Assembly: GCF_000413315.1 (NCBI RefSeq)
Contig: NZ_KE340297.1
Coordinates: forward strand, 561,698 to 625,697
Length of the DNA stretch: 64,000 nt
Direction: 5' to 3'
Source of the DNA: Propionibacterium sp. oral taxon 192 str. F0372
GTDB taxonomy: Bacteria > Actinomycetota > Actinomycetes > Propionibacteriales > Propionibacteriaceae
Shown: positions 8,305 to 17,689 of the stretch, one piece after another
Numbering within the stretch: the first letter of the stretch is position 1
How the letters are laid out: each line of letters starts with the position of its first letter
Notes under the pieces: generated by a model
The model's input: only the letters and a program-made list of their open reading frames with translations
What the model was told of the DNA's origin: nothing
Databases searched by the model: none
Translations under genes and position numbers: made by a program

Positions 8305-9411
8305 TCAGCGATCGACGCGGGCCGAGCCACCTCCGGCCAGCTTCTTCACCTCAGCCAAGGTGGCCATTGAGGTGTCGCCGGGGGTGGTCATCGCCAAAGC
8401 ACCGTGCGCGGCACCGTAGTTGACCGCCACCTCGAGATCCTCACCCTCAATGAGCCCATAGACCAGCCCGGAGGCAAAGGAATCTCCCCCACCGACCCGA
8501 TCGAAGATCATCAGGTCGTCGCGCTGGGCCGCCTTAACCAGCCCAGATGCCACCGACCATGCGATGGCTGACCAGTCATTGACAGTGGCCGACTTCACTC
8601 CCCGCAAGGTCGTAGCGACCACCTTGAAATTCGGGTAGGCCTCGGCGACCCGCTCCACCATCTTCTTGAAACCATCGAGCGGAAGTACGGTGAGGTTCTC
8701 GTCGACGCCCTCAATCTCAAAGCCGAGAGCCGCAGTGAAATCCTCCTCGTTGCCGATCATCACGTCGACATAGGGAGCCACCGCACGGTTGACCTCCTGA
8801 GCTTTGGCCTGGCCACCGATGGATTTCCACAGCGACGGGCGGTAGTTGAGGTCGTAGGAAATGATCGTTCCGGCTGCCTTGGCTGCCTTGCACACCTCGA
8901 TCACCGTCTGCGCAGATGTCTCAGACAGTGCTGCATAGATGCCACCGGTGTGCAGCCAGCGAACACCTTGGCGATTGAAGATCTCATCGAGATCCCAGGC
9001 CTGCGCGGTGGCTTGGGAGATAGCGGTGTTTCCTCGGTCGGAAACCCCGACCGAGCCGCGAACACCGAAGCCACGCTCGACGAAGTTAAGACCATTGCGG
9101 GCAGTGCGCCCTACCCCGTCGTTGGCCACCCATTGGATGAGCGATGTATCGACACCGCCGGTCATGATGAAGTCCTCCACCAGATGACCAACCTCGTTGT
9201 CCACCAGCGAGGTGAGCACCCCGGTGCGCAGGCCGAAGACCTTACACAGTCCACGAACGACGTTGTACTCGCCACCGCCCTCCCACACATCGAATCGACG
9301 AGCGGTGCGCACCCGACCGTCACCTGGGTCGAGGCGAAGCATGACCTCACCGAGACTCAGCGCATCGTATCGGCACTCGGCAGCAGGCTTCAGCCCCAGC
9401 TCGACACTCAT
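8305..9411 (-). CDS. kdgK: 2-keto-3-deoxygluconate kinase, PfkB family
   Basis: 368 residues from the ATG at 9411, which overlaps the eda stop by four bases (ATGA); a longer in-frame reading to 9459 is unlikely. PfkB sugar-kinase features are the early GEVMLRLDPGDGR, EGGGEYNVVRGL (substrate-binding glycines) and the C-terminal signature DRVGGGDSFASGL with the catalytic Asp near residue 307. KdgK phosphorylates 2-keto-3-deoxygluconate to KDPG, the substrate of the upstream aldolase. The substrate is inferred from this pairing and from the KdgK-like N-terminus. Probably translationally coupled to eda. Confidence 0.88.
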   Translation of the reverse strand: MSVELGLKPAAECRYDALSLGEVMLRLDPGDGRVRTARRFDVWEGGGEYNVVRGLCKVFGLRTGVLTSLVDNEVGHLVEDFIMTGGVDTSLIQWVANDGVGRTARNGLNFVERGFGVRGSVGVSDRGNTAISQATAQAWDLDEIFNRQGVRWLHTGGIYAALSETSAQTVIEVCKAAKAAGTIISYDLNYRPSLWKSIGGQAKAQEVNRAVAPYVDVMIGNEEDFTAALGFEIEGVDENLTVLPLDGFKKMVERVAEAYPNFKVVATTLRGVKSATVNDWSAIAWSVASGLVKAAQRDDLMIFDRVGGGDSFASGLVYGLIEGEDLEVAVNYGAAHGALAMTTPGDTSMATLAEVKKLAGGGSARVDR

Positions 9412-10052
9412 TCGGCCCCCCCGGTGAGCTCGGCAACCAACCGGGCCGCCTCGCGACACAGTTGCTCGATCTTGTCGAATTCCTGATTGTCAACGGCCTG
9501 GGCCGGAACCATCCAGGAGCCACCCACCGCCGGAACACAGGGCAGGGCCAGGAAATCGGCCAGGTTCTTGGGCGAGACTCCACCGGTCGGGATGAAGTTG
9601 ACGTCAGTGAAGGGAGCGGCCAGCGATTTGATGGCTGGTGCGCCGCCATAGACATTGGCCGGGAAGAATTTCACGGTATCTAAGCCCAGCCCCTGGGCGG
9701 CCATGATTTCGGTCGGGGTAGCGCATCCTGGCAGTACCGGCAGCCCGAGCTCCTGGGCGTGCCTGACGACGGCCTCGGACAGTCCAGGGGAGACGATGAA
9801 GGTGGCCCCGGCCTCGGCGGCCTCCTCGACCTGCGCGACGCTGCGCACCGTACCTGCCCCCACGATCAAGTCGGAGCGGTTGGCCATGGCGCGAATGGCG
9901 TCGGCCGCGGCCGCAGTACGGAAGGTGATCTCCGCCACCGGCATACCGCCGGCAACCATGGCATCGGCCAGGCCATCAGCGTTCTTCGCATCGTTGACGA
10001 CGACCACTGGGACGATCTTGTGCTGAGCGATCTGCTCAAGCGTGAGGCTCAT
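9408..10052 (-). CDS. eda: KDPG / 4-hydroxy-2-oxoglutarate aldolase
   Basis: 214 residues, the normal length for class I KDPG aldolase. The catalytic glutamate is E41 in AEITFRT, followed by GAGTV, FIVSPG and the Schiff-base lysine in DTVKFFPA near residue 129. It splits KDPG into pyruvate and glyceraldehyde-3-phosphate, the last step of hexuronate or Entner-Doudoroff-type sugar acid breakdown. It is first gene of a two-gene operon with kdgK and is divergent from an IclR regulator. No gluconate or uronate dehydratase is in the window, so the entry point to the pathway lies elsewhere. Confidence 0.93.
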   Translation of the reverse strand: MSLTLEQIAQHKIVPVVVVNDAKNADGLADAMVAGGMPVAEITFRTAAAADAIRAMANRSDLIVGAGTVRSVAQVEEAAEAGATFIVSPGLSEAVVRHAQELGLPVLPGCATPTEIMAAQGLGLDTVKFFPANVYGGAPAIKSLAAPFTDVNFIPTGGVSPKNLADFLALPCVPAVGGSWMVPAQAVDNQEFDKIEQLCREAARLVAELTGGAE

Positions 10053-10094
10053 GTGAACTCCTGGAACTGTGGAATTGCGCTCCGCGCACTAACG

Positions 10095-10111
10095 GTTTCA
10101 CTCAATAAAAC
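10095..10111. promoter_or_regulatory. Candidate IclR/KdgR-type operator
   Basis: Imperfect inverted half-sites GTTTCA and TAAAAC flank a short centre in the eda-iclR divergent region, 43 bp from eda. The pattern resembles KdgR boxes (AAAC/GTTT half-sites). It is the only AT-rich palindrome noticed there. Confidence 0.4.
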
Positions 10112-10262
10112 AGCAGTGTCGTGAGCTGAAATAACCCTATCACCGTCACCGATCAGGCCTCCACGGGTTGCAGATTTGTCGCCGCAGACAGTTCACCTCG
10201 CACACGATTTGTCCTACGGTGGGCAACCCTTCCTGACACCCACGGATGGCAGACTGTGAATT

Positions 10263-11039
10263 ATGACACCCGCCCCCGTCGAGTCCATCAACAGAGCCGT
10301 GCTTCTACTGGAGAAATTGTCCGAAGCGGGACCCGAAGGAGTCGGACTGGCACATTTGTGCCGCGAGTTGGGGATGAACAAGTCGACGGCCTACCGAGCC
10401 CTGAACACGATGCGCACCCGGGGCTTTGTCGAGCAGACCCCCGATGGCGACTACCAACTCGGGCCGACGGCCATCGGCATGAGTCGACGCTGGTTCTCCG
10501 CGGGCTCATTGGCCGAACAACTGCACCCGGCCTTGGTCGCAGTCGCCCGGGAACTCGGCGAGTTAACCCACCTCGGTGTGCTGTCGGGCGACCAAGTGGT
10601 CTACATCGACAAGGTAGAACCCGAGAAACCAATCCGGGTCTGGTCACAAGTGGGACGAGCGGTTCCGGCTGCGAACACCGCCTTGGGCCGCGCCATCTTG
10701 TCTCAACGAGGTCTGACCGACCGGCTACTCACCTGCTTCATCACCGATGGACAAGACCCAGCCCGGTTGCTGGAGGCCGTCGCCGAAGCCCGGCTCAACG
10801 GATTCTCCACCGAGGTACAGGAGAACGAACCGGGCATTGCTTGCATCGGGGTGCCGATCCTGGGCAACGACCACGCCATCGCGGCAATGTCGGTGACGAT
10901 GCTCGCCGAGACTCTTGACGAGACCTCGATCCGCCGGGCGACCGGAATCATCGCCCGGGTGGTGCCACCGCTGCTACCGTCCTCACTCCATCTGCCCACC
11001 GCACTGCTCGCCCACCATGACGAACGGCACATCAGCTGA
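10263..11039 (+). CDS. IclR family transcriptional regulator, probably KdgR-like
   Basis: 258 residues. The N-terminal winged helix (about 8-68) has SINRAVLLLEKL and the recognition region MNKSTAYRALNTM. The C-terminal ligand domain (about 80-250) contains LGVLSGDQVVYIDKVE and the typical ENEPGIACIGVPI. IclR proteins bind small carboxylates or sugar acids. Divergent orientation from eda-kdgK, with a 210-bp shared promoter region, makes KDG or KDPG the likely effector and the eda operon the likely target. That is inference. Confidence 0.88.
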   Translation: MTPAPVESINRAVLLLEKLSEAGPEGVGLAHLCRELGMNKSTAYRALNTMRTRGFVEQTPDGDYQLGPTAIGMSRRWFSAGSLAEQLHPALVAVARELGELTHLGVLSGDQVVYIDKVEPEKPIRVWSQVGRAVPAANTALGRAILSQRGLTDRLLTCFITDGQDPARLLEAVAEARLNGFSTEVQENEPGIACIGVPILGNDHAIAAMSVTMLAETLDETSIRRATGIIARVVPPLLPSSLHLPTALLAHHDERHIS

Positions 11040-11558
11040 GTCCCAGGCGAGGATCACATCCTGACAATGATGTCCGGTCCTCTCAGCCACAGCCACCATT
11101 CCAATCACCACCGTGACGCAGAGCAAGGGATCCGCAACGAGAGTCCCAGCCTCACAGATCTTCCCCGAGAGTTCTCTGTGCAATTACCACGTCCGCACCC
11201 TTCGAGCGTCAAATTCCCTTCCGAGAAGCAACTGAGGTAACCCTAAATCGAGAATTTCGATACAGATGTGCATCCGGAGCAAAGTTCAGGCTACAGTGAT
11301 GCTCACTCGGTCGTTCCGAATGATCTGTTGATCATTTGATGGGACCGTGGGCCGGGCTCGCTACCTGGGGGTGGGTGCGAGCCCGGCCATTCTCATGTCC
11401 GAGACATCTGCTCGGTCCCCGAAAACTCCAGCATCTCGCCTCGAACCCCGCGCCACGTTGCGCCGGAATAACCCATCCACCCAGGTCGTTCCATTTGCTG
11501 TTGGCCCGCCGGGCGAGTCAGGAAATCCCGAACCACCAATCCCCTGCCAGGAGCAGAC
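11040..11558. other. Long intergenic region upstream of thioredoxin
   Basis: 519 bp without a supported gene. It contains a strong inverted repeat (11350-11388) and a smaller one (CCGAG/CTCGG, near 11399-11416). Short frames here have no recognisable product. It probably holds the trx promoter and a long untranslated leader, or a small RNA. Confidence 0.55.
11350..11388 (+). other. Perfect 12-bp GC-rich hairpin in the thioredoxin upstream region
   Basis: GGCCGGGCTCGC pairs exactly with GCGAGCCCGGCC across a 15-base G-rich loop. No T-run follows, so a simple rho-independent terminator is unlikely. It could be a leader structure, a small-RNA stem, or a U-less actinobacterial terminator for the iclR transcript 310 bp upstream. 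Confidence 0.6.
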
Positions 11559-11924
11559 ATGACCACAGTAACCATCACCAATGACAACCTCGAATCGACG
11601 ATCACCAGCAACGACATCGTGATTCTCGACTTCTGGGCAGCCTGGTGCGGGCCCTGCCAGCAGTTCGCCCCAATCTTCGAGGCTGTCTCGGAAAAGCATC
11701 CCGGGATTGTCTTCGGCAAGGTCGATACTGAGGACCAGCAACAGCTGGCGGCAGCCGCCAGCATCACCTCCATCCCCACATTGATGATCTTCCGCGACGG
11801 AATCCCGGTGTTCTCCCAGCCCGGAGCGCTCCCGGCAAGCGCCCTTGAATCCCTGATTACCCAGGTGCAAGGACTCGACATGGACGAGGTGCGCAAGGCG
11901 ATGGCGGAACAGTCCGCACAGTAA
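11559..11924 (+). CDS. trxA: Thioredoxin
   Basis: 121 residues of cytosolic thioredoxin fold. The active site is FWAAWCGPC with redox cysteines C30 and C33, and the cis-proline is in TSIPTLMIF. It reduces protein disulfides with electrons from thioredoxin reductase, which is not in the window. The extra C-terminal tail of about 12 residues (MDEVRKAMAEQSAQ) is common in actinobacterial paralogues. It precedes the FHA/kinase operon by 168 bp on the same strand but is probably transcribed separately. An AGGAG-like site lies at 11548-11552. Confidence 0.95.
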   Translation: MTTVTITNDNLESTITSNDIVILDFWAAWCGPCQQFAPIFEAVSEKHPGIVFGKVDTEDQQQLAAAASITSIPTLMIFRDGIPVFSQPGALPASALESLITQVQGLDMDEVRKAMAEQSAQ

Positions 11925-12092
11925 ACAAAACGTCTCCGGGCACCTCACCAGATACATCCCGCGACGAGCTCCGGATGCCGGACAACAGACTCGCCGGTGA
12001 ATCCGGGGCTCGTCAGGGACACCGCCAGATGGCACCATGACATAGGATCGTCACTGGATCGTCCATCCGGTGACGATGCGAAAGGAGGCGGC

Positions 12093-12806
12093 ATGGGCTG
12101 GTTGCACGGCGTTGAGCGCAAACTCGAGAACGCGGTGAACACGGTATTTGCGCGCGCCTTCCGCAGCGAGGTCGAACCAATCGAGATCGCCACTCGCCTC
12201 ACCAAGGAGCTGGATGCCCAGGCGAAGCTGCTGAACCGAGACAAGAGACTTGTTCCCAACAACTTCACCGTCCACCTGTCACCGCACGACCATGACGAAC
12301 TCGCTCCAATGGCCCGGGCAATCAACGACGACATCGTCCCGGAACTGCGTCGTCACGCAGCCGAACGCCACTACGTGTTCAACGGCCCGATCCGCATTGA
12401 CTACATCCGCGACGGCTCCTTGTCCGTCGGGCGGTTCCGGGTCGACTCGGAGGCGGTCGCCACCGTCGCCGAGGTAGGTGGCGCGGCATCCACCACGACT
12501 CTCAAGCGGGCACCACTGGTTTTGGAGGTCAACGGGGTGCGTCACCCCTTGCTGCCTCCGGGGTTCACCATCGGACGCGGTTCGGAGGCCGATCTGCGCA
12601 TCAACGATCCCGGGATCTCCCGGCAACACGCCCGCATCGTCGTCACCGAAATCGCCGACGACGTCCGGGTGCACATTGAAGACCTCGGATCGACCAACGG
12701 GGTGGTCGTGAACGGACAACGTGTCACGAACGTGGCACTGGGTGACGGGTCGCGCATCGAGATCGGTTCGACGCGCATGCTCGTTCACTCCCCCATAGGG
12801 GCGTGA
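12093..12806 (+). CDS. fhaA: FhaA, DUF3662 and FHA domain protein
   Basis: 237 residues starting at the ATG preceded by AAAGGAGG (12081-12088); longer upstream readings lack a site. The N-terminal DUF3662 region (about 1-115, MGWLHGVERKLE onward) is followed by a linker and a C-terminal FHA domain (about 153-235) with GFTIGRGSEADLRI, ISRQHARI and STNGVVVNGQ, the phosphothreonine-binding loops. In mycobacteria FhaA is a substrate and partner of PknB and links to peptidoglycan precursor export. First gene of the conserved kinase/cell-wall operon. Confidence 0.93.
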   Translation: MGWLHGVERKLENAVNTVFARAFRSEVEPIEIATRLTKELDAQAKLLNRDKRLVPNNFTVHLSPHDHDELAPMARAINDDIVPELRRHAAERHYVFNGPIRIDYIRDGSLSVGRFRVDSEAVATVAEVGGAASTTTLKRAPLVLEVNGVRHPLLPPGFTIGRGSEADLRINDPGISRQHARIVVTEIADDVRVHIEDLGSTNGVVVNGQRVTNVALGDGSRIEIGSTRMLVHSPIGA

Positions 12807-12810
12807 GAAC

Positions 12811-13284
12811 TTGAGCAGCCTGGTACTCGTCGCCCTGAAGGTCGGTTTCCTCGTCCTGATGTGGCTGTTCATCCTCTTCGTGGTCAACACCATCCGGGTT
12901 GACCTCTTCGGTCGCCACGTCTCCGCAGAAGAGCTCGTCGCCGCCGACGAGAAACCCTCCTCGCGCCGTCAGACACGTGGTTCATCCACTCCCACCAAGA
13001 TCACCATCACCACCGGACGAGCCGCGGGGGCGAGTGCTCCCCTGCCCTCCGGAAATGACGAGATCATGCTCGGACGCACCTCCGCAGCCGACTTGGATGT
13101 TGATGACGACTACGCATCCTCCCGTCACGCCCGCGTCTGGCGTGACGAACAGGGATGGGTCGTCGAGGACCTCCTGTCGACCAACGGCACCTATGTGAAC
13201 GGACAGAAGATCTCCCAGCCCACCCGCATTGGCGTCGGCGATGTCGTGCGGATCGGGCGTTCCCAGATGCAGCTGGAGGCGTGA
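12811..13284 (+). CDS. fhaB: FhaB (FipA-like), membrane-anchored FHA protein
   Basis: 157 residues from a TTG start five bases after the fhaA stop. One N-terminal membrane helix (about 4-28, VALKVGFLVLMWLFILFVVN) is followed by a cytosolic linker and a C-terminal FHA domain (about 80-157: IMLGRTSAADL, SSRHARVW, STNGTYVNGQ). It reads phosphothreonines made by the operon's kinase; the mycobacterial homologue FipA supports division. Its stop overlaps the pstP start (TGATG), implying coupled translation. Confidence 0.92.
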   Translation: MSSLVLVALKVGFLVLMWLFILFVVNTIRVDLFGRHVSAEELVAADEKPSSRRQTRGSSTPTKITITTGRAAGASAPLPSGNDEIMLGRTSAADLDVDDDYASSRHARVWRDEQGWVVEDLLSTNGTYVNGQKISQPTRIGVGDVVRIGRSQMQLEA

Positions 13285-14741
13285 TGTTCTCCCTGCGCAC
13301 AGCGGCCCACTCCGAGATTGGCCTAGTCAGAAGCAATAATCAAGATTCTGCCTATACCTCCCCGAGCCTCATCGTCGTTGCCGACGGAATGGGTGGGGCC
13401 GCAGCTGGTGACTTGGCATCATCCGTCGCGATTCGAGAGTTGCAGGCCGCGGACGCCCAGAATAAGCCCGAGCGGCTGACCGGGGAGCACATGCTGGAGG
13501 TTCTCGGTGGGGCATTGACCAGGGCGAACGACTCCCTGGCCGATCTCGTCGCCTGGGACCACACTCTGGAGGGGATGGGCACCACCGTATGTGGTGCGAT
13601 GTTCTCCGGCACCCAACTGGGTGTCGCCCACATCGGTGACTCCCGTGGTTATGTGCTGCGCGAAGGCAAGCTGATTCAGATCACCCACGACCACTCCTGG
13701 GTGCAATCCCTGGTCGATGAGGGGAAACTCGCTCCGGAGGAGATGGCCACCCACCCACACCGCTCGCTGCTGATGAAGGTGCTGAACGGCCAGCCGACCC
13801 ACTCCCCCGATTTCCTACTCCACGATGTCCAACGCGGTGATCGCCTGCTGTTCTGTTCCGATGGCCTGTCGGGCATGGTCACCGACCAACAGCTCTCCCA
13901 GATCCTCAGATCAAGCAGCGACCTAAAGACTGTGGTGCGCAATCTGACCAAGGCCGCTCATGCCGGGGGCGGGGCGGACAACATCACCTTGATCGTCTCC
14001 GACGTCGTCGACTACGACCCCGCCTTGGAAGCCGTCGAGCCGAAGGTGTGGGGTGCCGCGACAACCATGTCGATTCCCTCCGTGGATGCCCCCGTCGTCG
14101 ACCTCGGCGATTCGGATCCCTCGCCACGCTCAATGCGCGCGAAGGTACCGTCCGCCCCCGCACCTATCGTCCACGGCCCCACCCCACCGGAGGGGTTGAT
14201 CGATCCGGACCGTTTCGAGACGATCCGTTACGCCCCACACATTCCCTCACGACGACGTCGCTGGATCCCCACCGCGCTAGTGCTGTTGACGGTCTTCGCC
14301 GTGGTCTTCGGTGCGATCGTCGGCACCCGCACCTACATCGATTCCCGCTGGTTCATCAGTGCGGATACCTCGACGACCCCCAACCTGGCATCGGTGAACC
14401 AGGGGTTGCCCGATGAGGTACTCGGGCAGCGGTTGTACACCCCGGTCGAGACCTCGCAGGTAGTCATCGACGATCTGCCGCCCTACTATGCGGCGAAGGT
14501 GCGCAACGCAGAGATGACCTATACCTCCATCGACGAGGCACGTTCCGCGATGGAGAACCTTGCCGCGATGGCCGAGCGCTGCCGAGCCGAACGGGCCGCG
14601 GCCACCGGCCAGCCCACCCCGTCCGCTACCCCCGGGGAAGAGGAATCACCCGCCCCCGATAACCCGACAGCCTCCGAGTCGGCGACGATGAACCCATCCC
14701 CCTCGTCACCAACTCGCCCCGATCTCGAGGCGTGCGCATGA
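13284..14741 (+). CDS. pstP: PstP, membrane PP2C-family Ser/Thr protein phosphatase
   Basis: 485 residues from the ATG at 13284. The PP2C domain (about 1-240) shows SNNQDSAY, VADGMGGAAAGD, GDSRGYVL, SDGLSGMV and GGADNITLI, covering the metal-binding aspartates. A basic, proline-rich juxtamembrane linker leads to one membrane helix near 328-350 (WIPTALVLLTVFAVVF). The external domain ends in a Pro/Ser/Glu-rich tail. It reverses the operon kinase's phosphorylation. Start and stop overlap both neighbours (ATGA with rodA). Confidence 0.95.
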   Translation: MFSLRTAAHSEIGLVRSNNQDSAYTSPSLIVVADGMGGAAAGDLASSVAIRELQAADAQNKPERLTGEHMLEVLGGALTRANDSLADLVAWDHTLEGMGTTVCGAMFSGTQLGVAHIGDSRGYVLREGKLIQITHDHSWVQSLVDEGKLAPEEMATHPHRSLLMKVLNGQPTHSPDFLLHDVQRGDRLLFCSDGLSGMVTDQQLSQILRSSSDLKTVVRNLTKAAHAGGGADNITLIVSDVVDYDPALEAVEPKVWGAATTMSIPSVDAPVVDLGDSDPSPRSMRAKVPSAPAPIVHGPTPPEGLIDPDRFETIRYAPHIPSRRRRWIPTALVLLTVFAVVFGAIVGTRTYIDSRWFISADTSTTPNLASVNQGLPDEVLGQRLYTPVETSQVVIDDLPPYYAAKVRNAEMTYTSIDEARSAMENLAAMAERCRAERAAATGQPTPSATPGEEESPAPDNPTASESATMNPSPSSPTRPDLEACA

Positions 14742-16132
14742 GCGAGACCCAGGTTGTCTACTACAAAAGACGCAACACCGAGCTGTTGTTGGTACTGACC
14801 GCCAGCATACTTGGCATCGGGGGCTGGCTGCTGACCCACTTGAACCGCGATGGTTCGATACCGGTCTCGGCGTGGTGGATGTTCGTGGCCTGGCTGGCGA
14901 TCTGCGTCGGGGCCCATCTCATCGTGCGGTGGCGCATTCCCTATGCCGACCCGGTGATCCTGCCCAGCGTGCTCACCCTCAATGGGCTGGGGTTGTCGAT
15001 GATCCATCGCATCGACGTCGGCTGGGACCCACCAACGGACGCGGTCACCATGCAGTTGATCTGGACCATCCTGGGTGTGCTGCTGTTTGCCGCCGTGCTC
15101 ATCCGGCTGCGTGACTACCGGCTGTTGCAGGGATTGTCCTATGTGCTCTTCCTCATCGGCATGGCATTCCTGCTGCTCCCCTTGGTTCCGGGTCTGGCCT
15201 CGGCGAATAACGCGGCCAACGGATCCCAGATCTGGATCGAAGTGTTCGGCCATTCCTTCCAGCCTGCAGAGATCGCCAAGATCGTGCTGACCTTGGCCTT
15301 CGCCTCCTACCTCACCGAGAACCGTGACCTGCTGCAACTCGCTGGCCGCCAGGTACTGGGGTTCCACCTGCCGCGGTTGCGTGATCTCATCCCGATCGGG
15401 GTCATGTGGGGCGCCGCCCTGGTGGTGCTCGTGTTCGAAAACGACTTGGGCACTTCCCTGCTGTTCTACGGGTTGTTCGTGATGATGTTATTCGTCGCCA
15501 CATCCCAGATCCGCTGGGTGGTGATCGGGGTCGGCGCCTTCGTCATCGCAGCCGGGGTCGTCGGGCGCGCGGCCCCGCACGTCGCGACACGGGTGTCCAG
15601 CTGGCTGGACCCGTTCTCCGACTTCGAGCGCAATTACCAGATCATCGCGGCCCAGTACGGCATGGCCTGGGGTGGGCTGTTCGGCCGAGGATGGGGCCAA
15701 GGCCGACCCGGACTCACCCCAGTGGCATCCTCAGATTTCATCTCCGCAGCGATCACCGAGGAACTCGGAGTGGCTGGGTTGATGGCCGTGCTGACAATCT
15801 ACCTGCTGATGGTCTCCCGCTCTCTGCGCATCGGGCTCACCTCCACCGACGTCTTCGGCAAGCTACTGGCCTGCGGTTTCTCCTTCGTCTTCGCGCTGCA
15901 GATCTTCGCAATCATCGGCGGTGTCACCCGTCTGCTGCCGCTTACCGGGCTCACCACCCCGTTCATGTCCCAAGGAGGTTCATCGCTGGTGGCCAACTGG
16001 CTCATCGTCGCCATCCTTCTGCAGGTCTCCCACCAGGCGCGCCGCCCAGTCTCCACACTGGAGGCAAGTGCCCCGGTGGAGCCCATCGCCGACGACGCGA
16101 CCGCAGTCATCGGCCGGAGAGGTGAGCGATGA
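14738..16132 (+). CDS. rodA: RodA/FtsW/SpoVE family peptidoglycan glycosyltransferase
   Basis: 464 residues with about 10-12 membrane helices. Hallmarks are the extracellular loop with EFLQAEIAK-like text (SFQPAEIAKIVLTLAFA), FENDLGTSLL and the C-terminal LTGLTTPFMSQGGSSL. SEDS proteins polymerise lipid II with a partner class B PBP, here the next gene. The ATG at 14738 overlaps the pstP stop; the pbpA start overlaps this stop (ATGA). By position this is the RodA paralogue, not the division FtsW, which sits in the dcw cluster elsewhere. Confidence 0.93.
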   Translation: MSETQVVYYKRRNTELLLVLTASILGIGGWLLTHLNRDGSIPVSAWWMFVAWLAICVGAHLIVRWRIPYADPVILPSVLTLNGLGLSMIHRIDVGWDPPTDAVTMQLIWTILGVLLFAAVLIRLRDYRLLQGLSYVLFLIGMAFLLLPLVPGLASANNAANGSQIWIEVFGHSFQPAEIAKIVLTLAFASYLTENRDLLQLAGRQVLGFHLPRLRDLIPIGVMWGAALVVLVFENDLGTSLLFYGLFVMMLFVATSQIRWVVIGVGAFVIAAGVVGRAAPHVATRVSSWLDPFSDFERNYQIIAAQYGMAWGGLFGRGWGQGRPGLTPVASSDFISAAITEELGVAGLMAVLTIYLLMVSRSLRIGLTSTDVFGKLLACGFSFVFALQIFAIIGGVTRLLPLTGLTTPFMSQGGSSLVANWLIVAILLQVSHQARRPVSTLEASAPVEPIADDATAVIGRRGER

Positions 16133-17535
16133 ACCGATCGATCCGTGGCGTGGCGGTCGTCGTGCTACTCATGTTCCTGGCCCTCATGGCGAACATCACC
16201 ATCGGCTACATGACACGCACAGACGAATTGATCAACGATCCACGCAACAGTCGCGTGCGAGATGAACAATTCGGTGCCGAACGCGGTCCGATCTTGGTGG
16301 GCAACACCCCGATCGTCTCCAATGTCGCCACCGACACCCGGCCCTACGCCTACCAGCGCACCTACCTCGACGGGCCACTGTATGCGCCAATCACCGGCTA
16401 TTACTCCTACCTGTACGGACGCTCCAAGTTGGAACAGCAGTACAACGCCGAGCTGACCGGACAAGCAGATTCCCAGTTCACCCAACGCATCTTCGAGACC
16501 CTGTCGGGCAAACAGCCCTCGGGTGGGGTAATCCAGACCACAATCCGCCCCCAAGTGCAGCAGGCAGCCTGGGAGGCCCTCGGCAGACGGACAGGGGCCG
16601 TTGTCGCGCTGGACTACACCACCGGTGAGATCATCGCCTGGGTCTCCTCACCCAGCTACGATCCGAGCGAATTGTCCGCGCTGGACTTCGACGCCACCGC
16701 ACAGTCATGGAACAGTTTGGTCAGTAATCCGGCCAATCCGATGAGCGACCGGGCTACCCAGGAGGCCTACCCGCCGGGTTCCACCTTCAAAATGGTGGTC
16801 GCCGCCGCGGCCTTGGCCAACGGATACGCGCCCGACACGATGATCGACACCCCAGCACAGATGCAATTGCCGGAGTCCACCGCTGTGCTGCCTAACCAGT
16901 CAAACTGCGGGGATACCCAGAAATCCCTGGACGAAGCCTTCACCTTGTCCTGCAATACCACCTTCGCCAACGTGGCGATGTCGCTGGGTGAGAAAAAGAT
17001 CGCCGATCAGGCTGCAGCCTTCGGCTTCGGCGCAGGGCTCGGCTCCGACATCAACTCGGCGGCCTCCACCTACCCTTCGGGATTGTCGTCGGCGCAACTG
17101 GCGATGAGCGGGATCGGCCAGTTCGACGTCGCCGCCACCCCACTGCAGATGGCCATGGTGGCTGGGGCCATAGCCAACGACGGTGTGGTGATGGAGCCCT
17201 ACGTGGTCTCCCAAGTGCGCACCACCAATGAGTCGGTGGTCTCCAAGCACTCCCCCACTAAGATGTCCCAGGCGATGGATGCCAACAACGCCAAAGCACT
17301 GCAGCAGATGATGGGCCACGTCGTGACTCAAGGAACCGGAACTGCAGCCCAGACTCAAGGATTGACTATCGCCGGGAAGACGGGTACCGCGGAGACCAGC
17401 GCTGGCGGGGTTTCCCACTCCTGGTTCGTTGGCTACTCCCCGGAGAACCACGTCGCCATAACGATTTTCCTGGCCGATCCCCAGGGTGCGGTTGCCGCAG
17501 GGCTGACCCCGCATATCATGGGGGCGGTCGGATGA
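16129..17535 (+). CDS. pbpA: Class B penicillin-binding protein PbpA
   Basis: 468 residues. A single N-terminal membrane helix (about 7-27) is followed by a short dimerisation region and the transpeptidase domain. Active-site motifs are the SxxK serine in PPGSTFKM (about 218), the SxN motif LSCNTTF (about 273) and KTGTAE (about 418). It crosslinks peptidoglycan with the RodA partner encoded four bases upstream. Length matches actinobacterial PbpA. The gap to pknB is 154 bp, so the kinase may also have its own promoter. Confidence 0.94.
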   Translation: MNRSIRGVAVVVLLMFLALMANITIGYMTRTDELINDPRNSRVRDEQFGAERGPILVGNTPIVSNVATDTRPYAYQRTYLDGPLYAPITGYYSYLYGRSKLEQQYNAELTGQADSQFTQRIFETLSGKQPSGGVIQTTIRPQVQQAAWEALGRRTGAVVALDYTTGEIIAWVSSPSYDPSELSALDFDATAQSWNSLVSNPANPMSDRATQEAYPPGSTFKMVVAAAALANGYAPDTMIDTPAQMQLPESTAVLPNQSNCGDTQKSLDEAFTLSCNTTFANVAMSLGEKKIADQAAAFGFGAGLGSDINSAASTYPSGLSSAQLAMSGIGQFDVAATPLQMAMVAGAIANDGVVMEPYVVSQVRTTNESVVSKHSPTKMSQAMDANNAKALQQMMGHVVTQGTGTAAQTQGLTIAGKTGTAETSAGGVSHSWFVGYSPENHVAITIFLADPQGAVAAGLTPHIMGAVG

Positions 17536-17689
17536 CGGTTTTCACAGATGACGTTCAGAACCAATTCAGTTGGACAAGCCACAATTGGGCGGGGTGCGCC
17601 GCGATGTGCTTCTGCGCTGGGCGTGTAGGACTTCTCGGCACACGACCTGCACGCCACGAATCGGCGGGCCGGTTGGGAAGGAACAACAG

